49,108 nucleotides of DNA from Hydrogenophaga sp. 2FB (GCF_005503365.1 NZ_SCML01000047.1:1-49108); one strand, 5' to 3'; numbered from the stretch's first letter, positions 7,595 through 16,826 are shown. Made by a program: numbers and translations. The notes: a model not told the origin generated them from the letters alone.

Positions 7595-8755
7595 ATGGAC
7601 TCTTCTGCCCAGGACAAGAACTTACCCGCCACCGCGCAGCGCCTGAAGAAGGCCCGCGACGATGGCCAGGTGCCGCGTTCCAAAGACCTGTCCAACCTCG
7701 CGGTGCTGGGCGGCGGCGCCCTCGTGCTGGTGGCCCTGGCGCCCACCGGCTTCGAAAAACTGCGCAGCGCCCTGCAAGGCCAGCTGCGCTTTGACCACCA
7801 GTCCCTGCTCAAACCCGAACTGGCCACCGAGCGCCTGGTGGACGGCTTCGCACAGGGTCTCATGCTGTACCTGCCGCTGGGCGTGGCCGTGCTGGCCATC
7901 GTGCTGCTCACCGCGTTCGTCTCGGGCAGCTGGGCGCTGAGCACCAAGCCCCTCGTGCCGGACCTTAGCCGCCTCAACCCGCTCAAAGGCTTCGGGCGCC
8001 TGTTCAGCAAACAGCAACTGTTCGACACCGCGAAGCTGGCCGCCATCAGCGCCATCATCGGCGTCGTGGCCTGGCAGTTCATCGCCTCCCACGTCGAGCA
8101 GTTTGGCACGCTGGTGATGCAGCCGCTCGAATCCGGCCTGGGCCAGCTTGGCAGCTGGATGGTGCTGGGCGTGGGGCTGTTGCTGCTGGTGGTCGCGCTC
8201 GTGGCCATCATCGATTTTCCGGCGCAGAAGTTTTTGCATGCGCAGCGCATGAAGATGTCGCACCAGGAAGTGAAGGAAGAACACCGCCAGTCCGAAGGCG
8301 ACCCCATGATGAAGGGCAAGCGCCGCCAGCGCGCGCGTGAAATGGCCCAGCGCAACAGCGTGGGCGCCGTGCCCAAGGCCGACCTGGTGGTGATGAACCC
8401 CACCCACTACGCCGTGGCCATCCGCTACGACGACGCCAGCATGAACGCGCCGCGCGTGATCGCCAAGGGTGCCGACCTGCTGGCCATGAAGATCCGCGAC
8501 GTCGCCAAGGCCAACAAGGTGCCGGTGCTGCAGTCGCCCATGCTGGCGCGCGCGCTCTACGCCCACGCCGAGATCGACCAGGAGATCCCGTCCGCGCTGT
8601 ACACGGCCGTGGCCCAGGTGCTGGCCTACGTGTACCAGCTCAAGTCGGCCATGAAAGGCCAGGGCGCCATGCCCGCTGAACCACCCGTGCCGGCCGTGCC
8701 GCCCGAGCTCGATCCGCACTTCAAGAAGACATCCGCCAAGGAGGCGACGGTATGA
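7595..8755 (+). CDS. flhB: Flagellar export apparatus protein FlhB
   Basis: An inner-membrane component of the flagellar type III secretion gate that switches export from rod/hook to filament substrates. The 386-residue product has a charged N-terminus, four hydrophobic segments up to about residue 210, and a cytoplasmic domain with the self-cleaving motif NPTH at 268-271. The linker is rich in charge (MKMSHQEVKEEHRQSEGDP). A proline-rich tail ends the protein. The stop overlaps the flhA start in ATGA, so the two are translationally coupled. Confidence 0.96.
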   Translation: MDSSAQDKNLPATAQRLKKARDDGQVPRSKDLSNLAVLGGGALVLVALAPTGFEKLRSALQGQLRFDHQSLLKPELATERLVDGFAQGLMLYLPLGVAVLAIVLLTAFVSGSWALSTKPLVPDLSRLNPLKGFGRLFSKQQLFDTAKLAAISAIIGVVAWQFIASHVEQFGTLVMQPLESGLGQLGSWMVLGVGLLLLVVALVAIIDFPAQKFLHAQRMKMSHQEVKEEHRQSEGDPMMKGKRRQRAREMAQRNSVGAVPKADLVVMNPTHYAVAIRYDDASMNAPRVIAKGADLLAMKIRDVAKANKVPVLQSPMLARALYAHAEIDQEIPSALYTAVAQVLAYVYQLKSAMKGQGAMPAEPPVPAVPPELDPHFKKTSAKEATV

Positions 8756-10827
8756 ATCTGCAGCAACTGCAGCAATGGCTCAGCCGCAACGCGGGTTGGG
8801 CCGGTGGCCTGGCCGCGCCCATGCTGGTGATCACCATTTTGTCGATGATGGTGCTGCCGCTGCCACCCTGGCTGCTCGACACCTTCTTCACGCTCAACAT
8901 CGCCATCGCGCTGATCGTGATGATGGTCGCGGCGTACATGAAGCGCCCGCTCGACTTCTCGGTGTTCCCCACCGTGCTGCTGCTCACCACGCTGCTGCGC
9001 CTGTCGCTCAACGTGGCCTCCACCCGCGTGGTGCTGCTCGAAGGCCACACCGGCCCGGGCGCGGCCGGTGCGGTGATCGAGGCCTTTGGCCACTTCCTGA
9101 TCGGCGGCAACTTTGCGGTCGGTTTCATCGTGTTCGCGATCCTGGTCGTGATCAACTTCGTGGTGATCACCAAGGGTTCGGAGCGCATCGCCGAGGTGTC
9201 CGCGCGTTTCACGCTGGACGCCATGCCCGGCAAGCAGATGGCGATCGACGCCGACCTCAACGCCGGCCTGATCGACGAGAAGGAAGCCAAGCGCCGCCGC
9301 GCCGAAGTGGGCGATGAGGCCGAGTTCTTCGGCTCCATGGACGGTGCCTCCAAATTCGTGCGCGGCGATGCGATCGCCGGCATTCTGATCCTGTTCATCA
9401 ACATCATCGGTGGCTTCATCATCGGTGTGCTGCAGCACGGCCTCTCGGCCGGCCAGGCGGCGGACAACTACATCCTGCTCGCCGTGGGCGACGCGCTGGT
9501 GGCACAGATTCCTTCGCTGCTGATCTCGGTGGCCGCGGCCATGGTGGTCTCGCGCGTGGGCAAGGACGAAGACCTCGGCGTGCAGGTGATGGAACAGATG
9601 TTCCTCTCGCCCAAGGTCATGGGCATCACCTCGGCCGTGCTGTTCATGCTGGGCGTCGTGCCGGGCATGCCGCACGCGGTGTTCCTGAGCTTTGCCGCCC
9701 TCACCGGTGGCCTGGCCTGGTGGCAGGCGCGCCGGCAAAGCAAGCCCGCGCCCGCACCGGAAGCACCGGCGCAGCAAGGCGATGGCGAAGCTTCGTGGGA
9801 CGACCTGCAACCGGTCGACCTGCTCGGCCTGGAGCTGGGCTACCGCCTGATCGCGCTGGTCGACAAGACGCGCCAGGGCGACCTGCTCACCCGCATCAAG
9901 GGCGTGCGCAAGAAGTTCGCGCAGGAGGTGGGTTTCCTGCCCCCGGCCGTGCACGTGCGCGACAACCTGGAACTGCGCCCGGCGGGCTACCGCATCACCT
10001 TGCGCGGTGTCGTGGTGGGCGAGGGCGAGGTGTTCCCCGGCATGTTCCTGGCCATCGACCCGGGTGGCATCAACACCCCCCTGATCGGCACGCCCACCAC
10101 CGACCCGGCGTTCGGCCTGCCCGCGCACTGGATCGAAGAAAAGCAGCGCGAGAACGCGCAAATGGCCGGTTTTACGGTGGTTGATTCCGAGACTGTGCTG
10201 GCCACGCATCTTTCACACTTGATGCAAGTCCAGGCCGCCAAGTTGCTGAGCCGGACGGAGACCCAGGACCTGGTTGAACACGTCACCCGCCTGGCCCCCA
10301 AACTGATCGAAGAAGTCGTGCCCAAAATGGTCCCCGTCGCCACCTTCCAGAAAGTTCTCCAGCTGCTGCTGGAAGAGTCTGTGCATGTGCGCGACATCCG
10401 CACCATCATCGAATCGCTGGCCGAGCACGCCGCCCACACCACCGACCCGACCGAACTCGCCCGCCGCGTGCGCATGGCGCTCTCGCCGGCCATCGTGCAG
10501 CAGATCTACGGCCCGGTGAAAGAACTGGAAGTGATCGCCATCGAACCCGGCCTGGAGCGCCTGCTGATGCAGGCTCTCTCGGGTGCCGCCAACGGCGCGC
10601 TCGACCCCGGCGTGGCCGAGATGCTGAGCAAATCCGCCACCGACATCGCCAACAAGCAGGAAGAAAAAGGCGTGCCCGCCTGCCTGCTGGTGCCCGACGC
10701 CATCCGCAATGCCATGTCCCGCCTGCTGCGCCGCGCCGCGCCGCGCTTGCAGGTGCTGGCGCACAGCGAAATTCCTGATACCCACCTGATCCGCATCGGA
10801 CCGATCCTCGGAGAACTTGCAGCATGA
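8752..10827 (+). CDS. flhA: Flagellar export gate protein FlhA
   Basis: The largest export-gate component, which uses proton motive force and docks chaperone-substrate complexes. The 691 residues are the usual length. The N-terminal half is a multi-spanning membrane region that includes the FHIPEP-type signature region around RPLDFSVFPTVLLLTTLLRL. A soluble ring-forming C-terminal domain starts near residue 330. It overlaps flhB and flhF by four bases each (ATGA), so the order flhB-flhA-flhF is one coupled unit. Confidence 0.97.
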   Translation: MNLQQLQQWLSRNAGWAGGLAAPMLVITILSMMVLPLPPWLLDTFFTLNIAIALIVMMVAAYMKRPLDFSVFPTVLLLTTLLRLSLNVASTRVVLLEGHTGPGAAGAVIEAFGHFLIGGNFAVGFIVFAILVVINFVVITKGSERIAEVSARFTLDAMPGKQMAIDADLNAGLIDEKEAKRRRAEVGDEAEFFGSMDGASKFVRGDAIAGILILFINIIGGFIIGVLQHGLSAGQAADNYILLAVGDALVAQIPSLLISVAAAMVVSRVGKDEDLGVQVMEQMFLSPKVMGITSAVLFMLGVVPGMPHAVFLSFAALTGGLAWWQARRQSKPAPAPEAPAQQGDGEASWDDLQPVDLLGLELGYRLIALVDKTRQGDLLTRIKGVRKKFAQEVGFLPPAVHVRDNLELRPAGYRITLRGVVVGEGEVFPGMFLAIDPGGINTPLIGTPTTDPAFGLPAHWIEEKQRENAQMAGFTVVDSETVLATHLSHLMQVQAAKLLSRTETQDLVEHVTRLAPKLIEEVVPKMVPVATFQKVLQLLLEESVHVRDIRTIIESLAEHAAHTTDPTELARRVRMALSPAIVQQIYGPVKELEVIAIEPGLERLLMQALSGAANGALDPGVAEMLSKSATDIANKQEEKGVPACLLVPDAIRNAMSRLLRRAAPRLQVLAHSEIPDTHLIRIGPILGELAA

Positions 10828-12311
10828 ACATCCAGCGCTTTACCGCCCCGACCTCGCGCGAAGCCATGAACAAGGCGCGCCGTGCCTTTGGCGACAGTGC
10901 CGTGATCCTCTCCACGCGTTCGAGCGCCGAGGGCTTTGAGGTGATGGCCGCGGCCGAAGAGAGCCTGGCCTCGCTGGCCGAACACGCCGCCGACACCGCC
11001 GCGCCCGCCGCCCGTGTCGCCCAGCGCGCGCAGACCGCGGCACCGGCCAGCGCCCCCGTCTCGGTGGCGAGCGACACCGAAGCCATGGCCATGAGCACGC
11101 TGTCGTTCCAGGACTATGTGCGCGAGCGCATGCTGCGCAAGCGCCGCGAAACCTTGCAAGGCACGGCGGCCCCCGCCGCCGAACCGGTGCGCCGCGCGCC
11201 ACCGGTGCAGGCCGCGGCGCCGCAGCCCGCACCGCAACCCGTGGCAGCGCCCCGTGCCGAACCCATCACCATTCCGGTGCAACGCTTCAACGAGCCCGTG
11301 CGCACACGCCCCACACCGGCCTGGGAAGACTCGCAGCCCGCCACGCGCTTTGCCACCACCGACGACAACCGCATGGCGGTGGAACTCACCGCGCTCAAGG
11401 ACATGATCGAAGAGCGCTTCAACACGCTGGCCTGGATCGGTTCGTCCAAGCAGGACCCGATCCAGTCCAACCTGATGCACAAGATGATCCGCGCCGGCTT
11501 CTCGCCCGCCATGTCGCGCGCCGTGCTCGAGCGCGTGCCCACCGACGCGGGCGCGGCCGAAGCGGTGCGCTGGCTGATGGACGTGATCACGCGCAACCTC
11601 AAGGTCGTGGCGCCGGGCGCCGGCCTGTGCGACGAGGGCGGTGTGGTCTCGCTGATCGGCGCCACCGGCGTGGGCAAGACCACGACGGCCGCCAAGCTGG
11701 CCGCGCAATGCGTCAAGCAATACGGCGCGGGCAGCGTCGGCATGATCACGCTCGACACCTACCGCGTCTCCGGCTTCGAACAGCTGCGCGCCTATGGCCG
11801 CATGCTCGGCGTCGTCGCCCACCTGGCGCACGACCGCGCCGCGCTCAAGGACCTGCTCAACCTGCTGGCCAACAAGCGCCTGGTCATCATCGACACCGCC
11901 GGCCTGGGCCAGCGCGACCAGCGCATCCAGGACATGCTCGACGTGCTCGACATTCCCCAGGTCAAGAAAACCCTGGTGCTCAACGCCGGCGCGCAAGGCG
12001 ACACGCTCGACGAAGTGTTGACGTCGTTCAAGGCCAAGGCGCTGCACGGCGTGGTGCTCTCCAAGGTGGACGAGGCCGTGAAACTCGGCCCGGCGCTGGA
12101 CGCGCTGGTCCGCCACCAGGTGACGGTGCGCGGCGTGGCCAATGGCCAGCGCGTGCCCGAAGACTGGCAGAACCCCGACGCCGCCGCGCTGGTGCGCCAG
12201 TCCATGGGCACGCAGGGCAAGTCGGCCTTCGACCCGCACAGCACCGACATGGGTTACTTCTTCGCGCAGGCTTCCAGCCGTGGCATCCACCTGGGGGCTT
12301 CGCATGTTTGA
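10824..12311 (+). CDS. flhF: Flagellar SRP-like GTPase FlhF
   Basis: FlhF places and numbers flagella, particularly polar ones, as a GTP-dependent dimer at the membrane. The 495-residue product has an N-terminal basic segment (MNIQRFTAPTSREAMNKARR), a long low-complexity linker rich in Ala and Pro at about 50-165, and an SRP-type NG domain. The P-loop GATGVGKTTTAAKL lies near residue 279, followed by the DTAGLGQRD switch motif and a SKVDEA guanine-specificity motif. Its stop overlaps the next gene by eight bases. Together with flhG it suggests polar flagellation. Confidence 0.95.
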   Translation: MNIQRFTAPTSREAMNKARRAFGDSAVILSTRSSAEGFEVMAAAEESLASLAEHAADTAAPAARVAQRAQTAAPASAPVSVASDTEAMAMSTLSFQDYVRERMLRKRRETLQGTAAPAAEPVRRAPPVQAAAPQPAPQPVAAPRAEPITIPVQRFNEPVRTRPTPAWEDSQPATRFATTDDNRMAVELTALKDMIEERFNTLAWIGSSKQDPIQSNLMHKMIRAGFSPAMSRAVLERVPTDAGAAEAVRWLMDVITRNLKVVAPGAGLCDEGGVVSLIGATGVGKTTTAAKLAAQCVKQYGAGSVGMITLDTYRVSGFEQLRAYGRMLGVVAHLAHDRAALKDLLNLLANKRLVIIDTAGLGQRDQRIQDMLDVLDIPQVKKTLVLNAGAQGDTLDEVLTSFKAKALHGVVLSKVDEAVKLGPALDALVRHQVTVRGVANGQRVPEDWQNPDAAALVRQSMGTQGKSAFDPHSTDMGYFFAQASSRGIHLGASHV

Positions 12312-13077
12312 ACCCGGCTTCGACCAGGCCGCCGGCTTGCGGGCCGAACCGCCCGTGGGCGGTGGGCCGGTGCTGATGCCGGTGGCCAGCCCGGCGCAGC
12401 CGGCACGCGGTTACGAATGGCTCTGCGCGCTCGCGGCCTGCCTCACGGCGGAAGGCCGCTCGGTCGCCATCGTCGATGGCACGGCCCACGAATCGCGCAG
12501 CAACGACCTCGGCCTCATGCGCGTGCTGCAAGACCCCTCCATCGCACACCTGGAACGCCCCGCCGATGGCACCGCCGACTGGCTCGTGATGCCCGGCGCG
12601 GCCGGCCTGCAGGCGCTGCAGGAAACGGCACGCACCGCCGGTGGCCAGAACGCGCTCTCGCGCCTGCTGGCCCCGTTCGCGGCGGGCGTCGTGGTGCTGC
12701 TGTTCGCCCCCGTCATCGCCTTGGCCGATCTGCTGCAGGACCTCGGCGTGCGCACGCTGGTGCCGGTGATCGAACAGCCGCAGGCCAGCATCGACGCCTA
12801 CGGCGCGGTCAAGCTGCTGGACGCGGCCGGCGTGGTGCCGGTGCTTGCGCCCCTGTCCGCCTCGGGCGCGCCTGCCGCGCTGCAGACCGTGGTGAACAAC
12901 GTGATCGACACCGCCCAACGCCACCTGCACCTGGCGCTGGACTGCTGGCCCGCGCGCAGCTGGGCCCAACGCGTGCAGGAAAGCGCGATCGAACGGCCAT
13001 CGGCACGTGCGACGCGCCCCGCGCACGGCTACCACGAACGCTTCGCGCCCGCTGCGGCCCCTTCTCTCTGGAGCTGA
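12304..13077 (+). CDS. flhG: Degenerate FlhG/MinD-like protein
   Basis: Position between flhF and fliA is that of flhG (ylxH), the MinD-type ATPase that opposes FlhF. The 257-residue product retains a MinD-like skeleton (AEGRSVAIVDGT, LGLMRVLQ, an acidic and hydrophobic core) but has no GKGGVGKT Walker A motif at its N-terminus. The equivalent region reads ASPAQPARGYEWLCALAACL. It therefore looks unable to bind ATP in the usual way. The ATG at 12304 overlaps the flhF stop by eight bases; fliA begins two bases after its stop. The symbol rests on synteny more than on sequence. Confidence 0.7.
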   Translation: MFEPGFDQAAGLRAEPPVGGGPVLMPVASPAQPARGYEWLCALAACLTAEGRSVAIVDGTAHESRSNDLGLMRVLQDPSIAHLERPADGTADWLVMPGAAGLQALQETARTAGGQNALSRLLAPFAAGVVVLLFAPVIALADLLQDLGVRTLVPVIEQPQASIDAYGAVKLLDAAGVVPVLAPLSASGAPAALQTVVNNVIDTAQRHLHLALDCWPARSWAQRVQESAIERPSARATRPAHGYHERFAPAAAPSLWS

Positions 13078-13079
13078 CG

Positions 13080-13799
13080 ATGTACACCGCCAAAGGCACC
13101 CTCGACCGAGACGACCAGTTGCGCAAATACAGCCCGCTGGTGCGCCGCCTCGCCCACCACATGATCGCCAAGCTGCCGCCCAGCGTGGAGCTGGACGACC
13201 TGATCCAGGTCGGCATGATCGGCCTGACCGAAGCCATCGCGCGCTTCGAGCCCACACAGGGCGTGCAGTTCGAGACCTTCGCCAGCCAGCGCATTCGCGG
13301 CGCGATGATCGACGAATTGCGCGACGGCGACTGGATGTCGCGCGGCTCGCGCAAGAGCCAGAAGGACATCGAACAGGCCGTGAACCGCCTGCAGCAGAAG
13401 CTGCACCGCGTGCCACGGGAAAGTGAAATCGCCGCGGAGATGGGCATGGAACTGGCCGACTACCAGCACCTGCTGGCCAAGGTGCGGGGCACGCAACTCG
13501 TGTACCTGGAAGACATCAGCGGCAACGGCGGTGACGACGACGATGGTTTTCTCGACCGCCACATGGGCGACCACGAAGCCGACCCCTCGGCCGTGCTGCA
13601 GGACCACCGCATGCGCACCGCGCTGGTGGCCGCGATCAAGGTGCTGCCCGATCGCGAGCAGCAGATCATGTCGATGTACTACGAGCACGACATGAACCTG
13701 AAGGAAATCGCCGCGGTGCTCGGCGTGACCGAGTCGCGCATCTGCCAGCTGCACAGCCAGTCGATCGCGCGGCTGCGGGCGAAGCTGCGCGCGCATTAA
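13080..13799 (+). CDS. fliA: Flagellar sigma factor FliA (sigma-28)
   Basis: The sigma factor for late flagellar and chemotaxis genes, held inactive by FlgM until the hook is complete. The 239-residue product shows region 2 (YSPLVRRLAHHM, LDDLIQVGMIGLTEAI, FETFASQRIRGAMIDELR), region 3 and region 4 with the helix-turn-helix NLKEIAAVLGVTESRICQLH near its C-terminus. The open frame extends far upstream through flhG in another frame; the ATG at 13080 fits the family N-terminus. Its predicted targets, the promoters before fliC, motA and flgM, are in this window. Confidence 0.97.
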   Translation: MYTAKGTLDRDDQLRKYSPLVRRLAHHMIAKLPPSVELDDLIQVGMIGLTEAIARFEPTQGVQFETFASQRIRGAMIDELRDGDWMSRGSRKSQKDIEQAVNRLQQKLHRVPRESEIAAEMGMELADYQHLLAKVRGTQLVYLEDISGNGGDDDDGFLDRHMGDHEADPSAVLQDHRMRTALVAAIKVLPDREQQIMSMYYEHDMNLKEIAAVLGVTESRICQLHSQSIARLRAKLRAH

Positions 13800-13805
13800 G
13801 GGAAC

Positions 13806-13907
13806 ACCCCCCTGCGCCGCTGACGCGGCTTCCCCCCTCTGTTGCGCGCCTTCGGCGCTTCGAGGGGGGACGGTACCTTGGGCCGGCGGAGCCGGACCCT
13901 CGGTGCC
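13806..13907. repeat. Palindromic intergenic repeat after fliA
   Basis: Two nested hairpins follow the fliA stop. The first is CCCCCCTC (13832-13839) paired with GAGGGGGG (13862-13869), with an inner GCGCC-TTC-GGCGC stem. The second is GGTACC...CCGGC (13872-13887) paired with GCCGG...GGTGCC (13891-13907). From general knowledge, similar GC-rich paired elements are common between genes in Comamonadaceae. It probably ends the flhB-fliA transcript and marks the edge of the flagellar block. Bases 13908-13978 show no gene. Confidence 0.7.
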
Positions 13908-13978
13908 TCTGGATCAAGACACGCGCGCCGGCCAGATCGCGCGCTTCGCCTGCGTTGCCGGTCGCGCTCCGGCTTGCA

Positions 13979-14536
13979 TCAAATGCGCTTGAACAGCCCC
14001 GGATAGTCGAGCACCACGCCGTCCTCGTCCACCGGCAGATCCACCTCGAAACCGCTGCCGTCCAGGCTCTCGAAGCGGTAGAGGCGTTCGGCCAGACGCG
14101 TGTAGGCCTGCGGCTGCGGCTGCACCGTCAGCGCGGGAGCGGCCACCCAGGCCATGCGGAACTCCCGCCGTTCGCCCGCCGCCAGGGCCGCGCGTCGAAT
14201 CGGAAAGCTGTTGGTGAACGGCGTGGGCCAGATGTCGATGTCCAGACAGCCATCGAGCTTCTCCAGCGCGTGGCCATCGCCATCGCGCCAATGCCCTTGG
14301 CTATCCGTGCGCAGCTGCAGCGACCGTGTGGCGCTGTCGGTCGCCAGCGTCAGGTCGGCCTCGCGCAATTGCCAGGCGCCGTTCCAGCGCAGTTGGTAGT
14401 GCAGGCGGAATGGGCCGACGATGTCGTCGACCGCGAGCACCACGGCGTCCGCCGCGTGGTCCGAGAGCAGCAGATGCTCCAGGCCCACGCCCTCATGCTC
14501 GGGGTTCCAGGTCGGTTGCCAGCAGAGGGTGCGCAT
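13979..14536 (-). CDS. Putative glycolipid-binding family protein
   Basis: The 185-residue product resembles the putative glycolipid-binding family (DUF1089-type) of unproven function. Typical parts are the early WNPEHEGVGLEHLLL stretch, the central beta-rich core, and the DIDIWPTPFTNSFPIRR motif near residue 100. No signal peptide or membrane segment is visible, so it is probably cytoplasmic. It stands alone, convergent with fliA across the repeat. The role is not known; the family assignment is by pattern recognition only. Confidence 0.75.
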   Translation of the reverse strand: MRTLCWQPTWNPEHEGVGLEHLLLSDHAADAVVLAVDDIVGPFRLHYQLRWNGAWQLREADLTLATDSATRSLQLRTDSQGHWRDGDGHALEKLDGCLDIDIWPTPFTNSFPIRRAALAAGERREFRMAWVAAPALTVQPQPQAYTRLAERLYRFESLDGSGFEVDLPVDEDGVVLDYPGLFKRI

Positions 14537-14587
14537 GGCGCCTTGTCACCAGCCTGTCGGTTCAGAGCGCCCGCGTCGTCGCTGGCT

Positions 14588-15202
14588 TCACTTGGCCGGC
14601 GGGGTGGCCGCGGTGGCTGGCGCGGCGGCCGGAGGGTCCACCGGGTCCAGCAAACCTTTGGGTGGATTCCGTTTCATCTCATCGGCCAGGGTCAGCTGCT
14701 CGGGGCTCATGCATTCGTCGGCCAAGCGCGCGCCCAGCTTCTGGCTCATCAGCATGGACTTGTTGCCCAGCTGCAGCCACATGGCGCCGCGTTTCGGGTC
14801 TTCCAGACGGATGGCGCCGGTGCGGCTTTCCACCGGGTGCATGAAGTAGCCACCGCGCTGGTTCTTGACCCGGACGACGAAGAATCCTTGCCGCTTGGCG
14901 GCCGTGATCTGCACGGACGAACCCAGTTCGCAAGGAATGGTGCCGATGTACACCCGTTGCGCCACCGCCAGGGAGGCTTCGTTGAGGACCACGTCGGAGT
15001 CCTCTTCGATCGGCGTCAGTTCTTCCACGGCCTTGGCCGCGGAGCGGGCCAGCGGAGCGCGTTTGGTCGGCGCTTTCGCGGCCGGGGCGGGCTTGGCCGC
15101 GGGTTTTGCTGCCGGTTTGGGGGCGGGGGTCTGCGCCACGGCGGCGAGAGGCGCGAACGCCACGACGGCGCTCAGGGAGACAACGAGAGAGAGGATTTTC
15201 AT
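14588..15202 (-). CDS. Secreted protein of unknown function
   Basis: I do not recognise this family with certainty. The 204-residue product has a clear signal peptide (MKILSLVVSLSAVVAFAPLAAVAQ, cleavage likely after AVAQ), then a low-complexity Pro/Ala/Lys linker to about residue 60. A compact domain follows with one early and one late cysteine (IGTIPCELGSS and DECMSPEQLT) that could form a disulphide. The tail is Pro/Ala-rich. The frame continues upstream, but the ATG at 15202 is chosen because it gives the signal peptide. It is likely periplasmic. Confidence 0.7.
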   Translation of the reverse strand: MKILSLVVSLSAVVAFAPLAAVAQTPAPKPAAKPAAKPAPAAKAPTKRAPLARSAAKAVEELTPIEEDSDVVLNEASLAVAQRVYIGTIPCELGSSVQITAAKRQGFFVVRVKNQRGGYFMHPVESRTGAIRLEDPKRGAMWLQLGNKSMLMSQKLGARLADECMSPEQLTLADEMKRNPPKGLLDPVDPPAAAPATAATPPAK

Positions 15203-15365
15203 GGGTTCACCCGGTGGGGTCCAAAACGGAACAGCGCTCAGTCTGCCGCACAACGGCGGGAAGGATGTTCGCAGATGTTTCGATCGCCGCCAGCCACGCA
15301 CGGACATCGTGCTTCTCCTAATATGCGTTCCACTCCCCAACCCCTGATTCTCAAGAGGCGTTTCC

Positions 15366-16004
15366 TTGGTTTCCCTGCAAGACTGGCTGCTCTTCTCGGG
15401 CGCGGCGCTGTTGATCGCGCTCACGCCCGGCCCCAACATGGTCTACCTGCTCTCACGCTCGATCTGCCAGGGGCGGCGGGCGGGTGTGATCTCGCTGTTC
15501 GGTGTGGTGGCCGGGTTTCTGGTGCACATGTCCGCGGCGGCCGTCGGACTCTCGGCGCTCTTCATGGCCGTGCCCATGGCCTACGACGTGCTGAAGTGGG
15601 CCGGTGCGCTCTACCTGCTGTACCTCGCGTGGCAGGCCGTCAAGCCTGGTGCGCGCTCGCCTTTCGAGGCGCGCGACCTGCCGCAGGACTCACCGCGCAA
15701 ACTGTTCGCGATGGGCTTTCTCACCAACCTGCTCAACCCCAAGATCGCGATGTTCTACCTGGCGATCTTCCCGCAGTTCGTCTCGCCCGAGCATGGCTCG
15801 GTGTTGGCGCAGAGCGTGGTGTTGGGCGTGACGCAGATCGTTCTTAGCTTCGGCGTCAACCTGAGCATCGCGCTGTCGGCCGCGCACCTGGCGCGGTGGT
15901 TCCAGCACAACCCGCGCTGGCTCGCGGTGCAGCGTTACGTGATGGGCGGCGTTCTGGCGGCGCTCGCGGTGCGGCTGGCCGCCGAACAGCGCCGCGTGGC
16001 CTGA
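15366..16004 (+). CDS. LysE/RhtB family amino-acid exporter
   Basis: The 212-residue, highly hydrophobic product has about six membrane segments and the family signature near the N-terminus, ALTPGPNMVYLLSRSICQGRRAG. A second conserved stretch is GFLTNLLNPKIAMFYLAIFPQFV around residue 120. Members export amino acids such as homoserine, threonine or lysine; the substrate here cannot be told. Translation probably starts at a TTG (15366) after AAGAGGCG, as no ATG is available upstream in frame. The next gene begins nine bases after its stop and may be cotranscribed. Confidence 0.88.
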   Translation: MVSLQDWLLFSGAALLIALTPGPNMVYLLSRSICQGRRAGVISLFGVVAGFLVHMSAAAVGLSALFMAVPMAYDVLKWAGALYLLYLAWQAVKPGARSPFEARDLPQDSPRKLFAMGFLTNLLNPKIAMFYLAIFPQFVSPEHGSVLAQSVVLGVTQIVLSFGVNLSIALSAAHLARWFQHNPRWLAVQRYVMGGVLAALAVRLAAEQRRVA

Positions 16005-16013
16005 TCCGGGGCC

Positions 16014-16301
16014 ATGCTCAAAGTCATCGCCCAGGATTTCATCCGCCCGGAATGTCTGGTGCAGGTTGAGCCACTGTACCGCGAACTGGTGGAGAAGACG
16101 CGGCAGGAGCCGCTGTGCATCACCTATGAACTCTGCGTCAACCAGAAGGACCCGGGGCACTTCATCTTCATGGAAGCCTGGCCCGACCGTGCCGCGCTGG
16201 ACGCGCATTGCCAGACCGAGCACTTCCGCCGGCTGGTGCCGCAGATCGACCAGTACCAGCGCCAGGCCGGCACCTTTCTGTTGATGGACGTGGTGGCCTG
16301 A
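16014..16301 (+). CDS. Antibiotic biosynthesis monooxygenase (ABM) domain protein
   Basis: The 95-residue product is a single ABM (YgiN-type) ferredoxin-like domain: MLKVIAQDFIRPE at the start, then CITYELCVNQKDPGHFIFMEAW, and HCQTEHFRRLVPQI toward the end. Such proteins act as small cofactor-free oxygenases, quinol oxidases or dimeric ligand-binding proteins, and the actual reaction cannot be inferred here. It follows the LysE-type gene closely and may share its transcript. Confidence 0.85.
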   Translation: MLKVIAQDFIRPECLVQVEPLYRELVEKTRQEPLCITYELCVNQKDPGHFIFMEAWPDRAALDAHCQTEHFRRLVPQIDQYQRQAGTFLLMDVVA

Positions 16302-16320
16302 GCCCCGGCGGGGCCATGGC

Positions 16321-16710
16321 TCAACGCGCGGCGCGCGCGTAGCTCACCGTCAGCATTTCCCACTGGTGCCCATCGGGCTGGTTCCAGTAGACGATGCGCC
16401 CGCCGTGTTCGGTATCGACCTTCGAATCGACGGGGCCGTGCACCGCGCTGCGGTAGGGAATGCGCGCGGCCTGGAGGCGCGCGAGGATGGCGTCGAACTC
16501 GTCGTCGCCCACCCGAAAGGCGAAATGGATCTGGGGCACCGGCTCGGGCCACTCGTCGAAATCGAGCGTGAGGCCGTCGTTGACGTAGACCGGTGTAAAC
16601 GCGCCGATGCCGCTGGACGACCATGGCACGCCGAGCAATTCGGCCAGTTGGCGCGCGGCGGCGAGCTTGTCGCGGGAGGGCACCAGCAGGTGGTCGAGCT
16701 GAGCGGGCAT
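16321..16710 (-). CDS. VOC (glyoxalase/bleomycin resistance) superfamily protein
   Basis: The 129-residue product begins MPAQLDHLLVPSRD and ends with a typical VOC beta strand (GGRIVYWNQPDGHQWEMLTV). Metal-ligand candidates are His7 and the acidic end, but the substrate is unknown. The frame is open for more than 50 codons upstream; the ATG at 16710 is supported by AGGAG just before it. It is convergent with the ABM gene (20 bases apart). Confidence 0.85.
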   Translation of the reverse strand: MPAQLDHLLVPSRDKLAAARQLAELLGVPWSSSGIGAFTPVYVNDGLTLDFDEWPEPVPQIHFAFRVGDDEFDAILARLQAARIPYRSAVHGPVDSKVDTEHGGRIVYWNQPDGHQWEMLTVSYARAAR

Positions 16711-16826
16711 CGGAGGCTCCTGTGGAGGAACGGGTGGGTCGATGCTATGCCCGTTGGGCGCGCCGTCAAGCGCAGGGGAAATCAAAAGAAACGGCAACCG
16801 TCGGTGCAGGGCGGCGTGGGGCGTGT

